In this document: piece after piece, positions 60,739 to 64,000 of the stretch
Position numbering within the stretch: position 1 is the stretch's first letter
Layout of the letters: each line of letters opens with the position of its first letter
Source of the DNA: Lysobacter soli
GTDB lineage: Bacteria > Pseudomonadota > Gammaproteobacteria > Xanthomonadales > Xanthomonadaceae
Assembly (NCBI RefSeq): GCF_003382285.1
Contig: NZ_QTJR01000004.1
Span: 186,001-250,000, forward strand
DNA length: 64,000 nucleotides
Direction of reading: 5' to 3'
Made by a program: the position numbers and the translations under genes
Notes under the pieces: generated by a model
What the model was told of the DNA's origin: nothing
Seen by the model: the letters and a program-made list of their open reading frames with translations, nothing else
Database searches by the model: none

Positions 60739-61497
60739 ATGGACACCCGCCGGCTCCGCCTGCTCAGCGCGAACATCCAGGCGGGGTCCAGCACGCGCGG
60801 CTACCACGATTACGTCGCGCGCAGCTGGTCCCACGTGCTGCCAGCGGGCAACAAGCGCGGCAGCCTGGACGCGATCGCGCAGCTCGCCGGCGAGCACGAC
60901 ATCGTCGGCCTCAACGAGAGCGATCCGGGCAGCCTGCGGTCGGGTTTCACCAACCAGACGCATTACCTCGCCCAGCGCGCCGGCTTCGACTACTGGAGCC
61001 ACCAGCCGAACCGTCGCGTTGGCGGCGTCGCCTCCAGCGCGAACGGCCTGCTAAGCCGGCTGGAACCGAAGGAAGTCATCGACCACGCCCTGCCCGGCCG
61101 CATCGCCGGGCGCGGCGTGCTGCTCGCGCGCTATGGCGAGGGCGACAAGGGACTGCTGATCGCGGTCGCGCACCTGTCGCTCGGCGCGAACTCGCGAGCG
61201 GCGCAGCTGGGTTTCATCGCCGAACTCCTGCACGACCATCCCAACGCCGTGTTGATGGGCGACTTCAACTGCTCCATCGACGTGCCCGAGATGCGCGCGC
61301 TGTTCCGCAACACGCGCCTGCAGCCACCCGACGGCGAAGTCCACACGTTCCCGAGCTGGCGACCGCAGCGCGCGATCGACCACATCCTGGTCGGCGACGG
61401 GCTCAAGACGTCGAACGCACGGGCGCGCCCGGCGGCGGCGTCGGACCATCTGGCGCTGTCGCTCGACCTGCACGTGCCGGACGCCGCGTTGCGCTGA
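60739..61497 (+). CDS. Endonuclease/exonuclease/phosphatase family protein
   Basis: A 252-residue protein of the EEP (DNase I-like) superfamily. LLSANIQAG has the N-terminal Asn, VGLNESDPG the metal-binding Glu, LMGDFNCSID the catalytic Asp-Asn pair, and RAIDHILV and SDHLALSLD the C-terminal Asp and His. All catalytic positions are present. No signal peptide; cytoplasmic. Substrate may be nucleic acid or a phosphoester and cannot be decided here. Start ATG 60739 is 16 bp after the second dsbA-like gene, so cotranscription is likely. Confidence 0.9.
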   Translation: MDTRRLRLLSANIQAGSSTRGYHDYVARSWSHVLPAGNKRGSLDAIAQLAGEHDIVGLNESDPGSLRSGFTNQTHYLAQRAGFDYWSHQPNRRVGGVASSANGLLSRLEPKEVIDHALPGRIAGRGVLLARYGEGDKGLLIAVAHLSLGANSRAAQLGFIAELLHDHPNAVLMGDFNCSIDVPEMRALFRNTRLQPPDGEVHTFPSWRPQRAIDHILVGDGLKTSNARARPAAASDHLALSLDLHVPDAALR

Positions 61498-61543
61498 AGG
61501 CTCGCGTTCGTCGGCACAAACGGTTTCCACGACACCACAAACA

Positions 61544-61581
61544 GAAACGGCCGATGGCGAACCATCGGCCGTTTCGTTTTT
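61544..61581 (+). terminator. Intrinsic terminator after the EEP-family gene
   Basis: A perfect 14-bp stem GAAACGGCCGATGG/CCATCGGCCGTTTC at 61544-61575 with a 4-base loop, followed by GTTTTTCGG. It lies between convergent genes. Confidence 0.9.
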
Positions 61582-61604
61582 CGGACTGCGGAACGATCAG
61601 GCGA

Positions 61605-64000
61605 TCAGAAGCGGTAATCCGCGCTGACGTACCAGAACGCGCCCGGCAGGTCGTACGTACCGGCGTCGTAGCCGTTGAGCGAGCAGGTCAGGCACACCGG
61701 CGGTTCCTTGCCGAAGACGTTGTTCACGCCGACGGTGAGCTTGAGCTTGTCGACCATCGCGTTGTCCCAGTTGAACTGGAGGTCGTGATAGGTCGTGGAG
61801 CCGAGCTTGTTGGTTTCCACGCCGCCCATGCAGCCCGGGGCCTCGGACACCGGCACGTTCGAGCACAGCTCGTCGACCGACGAGATGTAGCGCACCGTCC
61901 AGCCGACATTGAACTGGCCCATCGTCCAGTTGGTCTGCAGGTTGGTCTGCCACTCGGGAATCGCGCTGTCGTTCACCTCGATGCCCACTTCGCGCTGCGA
62001 CTTGTTGCCGTCGACGTCGACGGCCTCGTAGTCGTTGACGTAGGTGGACTGCAGCGACGCGCTCAGGCGGCCCCAGCTGAAGTCGCTCGACGACCAGTTG
62101 ACCTTGAAGTCGACGCCATCGGTTTCGATGCGGCCCAGGTTGTCGAGGAAGTTCTCGGGCGGATTGAGGTTGCCACCGGCGCCGCGGGTGAACGGCGTGC
62201 AGTTGACCGAGCCGACGCCGCCTTCGCGCAGGCAGGTTTCCAGCAGCGCCTGGATGTCGCGGGCCTGGATCGCGTCGTCGATCTTGTGGTGGTAGTAGCT
62301 CACCTCGAAGTCCAGGCGCTGCGACCAGTCCAGCCCGCTCGCCCAGCTCGGCGCGTACACCACGCCGAAGGTGTAGCTGTCGGACTCTTCCGGCTGCAGG
62401 TCCGGATTACCACCGGTGAAGGTGGTGATCTGCGTGTTGGCCTGCTCGAAGTTCGGCGGCGCGCCCTGCGCCGCGCAACCCGCCGCGAAGGACGGATCCG
62501 CCGGGCCCGGGCTGCCGGTCGAACCGCAGGGGTCGACCAGCGTGGCGCCGAACTGCGTCAGGCCGTACAGCTCGCCCAGGTTCGGCGCGCGGAAGCCCTG
62601 CGAGTACGTACCGCGGACCACGATGTCCTCGATCGGCTGCCAGCGGAAGCCGGCCTTGCCGGTCGTCGTGCTGCCGAAGGTGGAGTAGTCGGAGTAGCGG
62701 ATCGCCGCCTGCAGGTCCAGGGTCGACAGCACCGGGAACTGGAATTCGGCGTACACCTCGTCCACGTCGTACGAGGCCGACACCGGCGCGGCGAAGGAGT
62801 CCTGCGACTCGCCGCTCTGGCGCAGCGGATCGGGGTTGAAGTCGCCGCGGTAACGGCGGTGTTCCACGCCCGTCGCGAAGCCGGCGGTGCGATCGCCGAT
62901 GTTGAACATGTCGCCGGTGACGTTCGCCGAGTACAGGTCGAGCACCTGTTCGGAGGAGTCGATCTGGCGCGTGCGGATGTAGTCGATCATCGCCTGCGTC
63001 ATCGGACGGCCCTGGCCGCCGAAGATGTCGAGCGGCACGCAGCCCGCGACCTGCGCGCACACCGCCGGATCACCCAGCGCCAGCTTCATCTTGGCGACGT
63101 TGTAGCCGTTGAGGAATTCCTGCGTCGCCTTGTTGTCGGCGTGCGCGTAGTTGAAATCCCAACCGAAGCTGCTCGTGCCCAGCGTGAAGGTGCCATCCAG
63201 GCCGACGTTGAAGTACAGCGTGTCGACGTCCTGGTTGAAGATGCGCGGACCCACTTCGACCGGACGACGCGTCGCGACGAGGAAGTTCGAGTTGGCATCA
63301 AGCGTGTAGCCGAACGGGTTGTACGGGTTGTCGGCGTGGATGCTGATGGTGTCGGCGATGCCGCCCGTACCCGCGCCCGGGCCGACGAAGATCGGTTCCG
63401 GCGCCGCCTGGTTGGTCGAGGTGCGGTTGTTGTACAGGCCCTTGACGTGCAGGCGGGTGTTCTCAGTCACGTCGTAATAGACGCTGGCGAAGATCGCCTT
63501 GCGCTTCTGCGGCGTCAGCAGCAGGTTGTACGGCGCGAAGTTGAAGCGGTCGCTGCCGTCGAACGAGTTGTACGTACCACCGTTCGGGTTGTTCGGATCG
63601 AACACCGGCGTGGTGGTGCCGTTGTTGAGGGTGATGTCGTACCAGTTCTCGGTGTCGTCATCGCAACCGCCCACACCGGTGGTCGGGCGCGTCGGATCGC
63701 AGAAGAAGAAGCGGCCCTGCGGGATGCCCGAGCTGCCGCCGCGCACGCCGGTGCCAGGCGTCGGATAGCGCGACTGTTCCCACGAACCGGAGCTGATTTC
63801 CTGCTGCTCGAAGTAGCTGGCGGTGAACACCGCCGACCAGCGATCGCCGCTGCCGCCGAGCGTCAGGCTGGCCTCGGTGGTATCGCCACCGTCCTCGTAC
63901 TCGCCGTAGTAGGCGTGCACTTCGGCGCCGTCGAAATTGCGGCGGGTGATGATGTTGATCACGCCGGCGATGGCGTCGGAGCCGTAGATCGCCGAGGCGC
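61605..64000 (-). CDS. TonB-dependent receptor, N-terminus outside the window
   Basis: At least 797 residues, C-terminal to the window edge. The visible part begins inside the plug domain with ASAIYGSDAIAGVINIITRR (read through from 64000, past the first internal start at 63962) and continues through a 22-strand-type barrel that ends in WYVSADYRF with terminal Phe. Extracellular loops contain several Cys pairs (PTTGVGGCDDD; PCGSTGSPG; AGCAAQGAPP; TCLREGGVGSVNC; VCLTCSLNG), more than usual. It resembles receptors of the BtuB/CirA-like plug type but the ligand is not identifiable. The signal peptide and TonB box lie beyond the right edge. Confidence 0.9.
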   Translation of the reverse strand, partial: ASAIYGSDAIAGVINIITRRNFDGAEVHAYYGEYEDGGDTTEASLTLGGSGDRWSAVFTASYFEQQEISSGSWEQSRYPTPGTGVRGGSSGIPQGRFFFCDPTRPTTGVGGCDDDTENWYDITLNNGTTTPVFDPNNPNGGTYNSFDGSDRFNFAPYNLLLTPQKRKAIFASVYYDVTENTRLHVKGLYNNRTSTNQAAPEPIFVGPGAGTGGIADTISIHADNPYNPFGYTLDANSNFLVATRRPVEVGPRIFNQDVDTLYFNVGLDGTFTLGTSSFGWDFNYAHADNKATQEFLNGYNVAKMKLALGDPAVCAQVAGCVPLDIFGGQGRPMTQAMIDYIRTRQIDSSEQVLDLYSANVTGDMFNIGDRTAGFATGVEHRRYRGDFNPDPLRQSGESQDSFAAPVSASYDVDEVYAEFQFPVLSTLDLQAAIRYSDYSTFGSTTTGKAGFRWQPIEDIVVRGTYSQGFRAPNLGELYGLTQFGATLVDPCGSTGSPGPADPSFAAGCAAQGAPPNFEQANTQITTFTGGNPDLQPEESDSYTFGVVYAPSWASGLDWSQRLDFEVSYYHHKIDDAIQARDIQALLETCLREGGVGSVNCTPFTRGAGGNLNPPENFLDNLGRIETDGVDFKVNWSSSDFSWGRLSASLQSTYVNDYEAVDVDGNKSQREVGIEVNDSAIPEWQTNLQTNWTMGQFNVGWTVRYISSVDELCSNVPVSEAPGCMGGVETNKLGSTTYHDLQFNWDNAMVDKLKLTVGVNNVFGKEPPVCLTCSLNGYDAGTYDLPGAFWYVSADYRF

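Overview
The window is a GC-rich chromosomal segment of a gammaproteobacterium of the Xanthomonadaceae, most likely Lysobacter or a close relative. The evidence is the gene set rather than any marker gene: a homodimeric-type AceE, a malic enzyme fused to a phosphotransacetylase domain, PEP carboxylase, several large TonB-dependent receptors, a LacI-controlled maltodextrin locus, cytochrome c4 next to two DsbA-like proteins, and gaps filled with two families of dispersed inverted repeats. I found no rRNA, tRNA, transposase, phage gene or CRISPR array. All species-level statements are inference.

Left edge (1-750): a truncated gene of visibly lower GC and different codon use, carrying a DGQHR-like motif, lies next to aceE. 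It looks like the rim of an acquired region that continues to the left. From 750 to 20 kb are mostly housekeeping and metabolic genes: aceE, an EF-hand protein divergent from a YncD/PqqU-like TonB receptor, a lipoprotein, a small acidic protein, maeB, a multi-pass membrane protein, a QEGLA-motif (DUF1704) protein, rsgA, alaA, an SGNH hydrolase, a methyltransferase, a polysaccharide deacetylase and a three-domain glutaredoxin protein.

From 19 to 36.9 kb: DUF924, an LprI-like protein, AMP nucleosidase, a paired amidohydrolase operon whose second member lacks the metal motif, DUF1761, a kappa-GST-like isomerase, a DegV protein, a Dph6-like ATP pyrophosphatase, the formaldehyde-detoxification operon frmR-frmA-fghA with a recognisable operator, a DUF4136 lipoprotein, and an OmpR/EnvZ-type two-component pair divergent from a small secreted protein. 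Two TPR proteins follow, then ppc and gshA from 37 to 41.4 kb.

From 41.6 to 56.9 kb is a maltodextrin/alpha-glucan utilisation locus: LacI regulator, S9 peptidase, secreted GH13 amylase, MFS sugar transporter, six-hairpin glycosidase, GH13 alpha-glucosidase, a tandem esterase and a TonB-dependent receptor. The same 15-base palindromic element (TGCATACGTATTCAT or its exact reverse complement) lies between the divergent operons and again before the receptor gene, so one regulator probably controls outer-membrane import, periplasmic cleavage, inner-membrane transport and cytoplasmic hydrolysis.

Right end (57.3-64 kb): engB, cytochrome c4, two DsbA-like thiol oxidoreductases (the second a lipoprotein with a long Ala/Pro linker), an endonuclease/exonuclease/phosphatase-family protein, and a second large TonB-dependent receptor whose N-terminus runs off the window. 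I do not see a clearly novel multi-gene system. The best leads are the foreign gene at the left edge, the shared glucan operator, the degenerate amidohydrolase partner, the glutaredoxin-rhodanese fusion with a cysteine-free A-type-like middle domain, the tandem esterase, and the leader hairpin before the response regulator.
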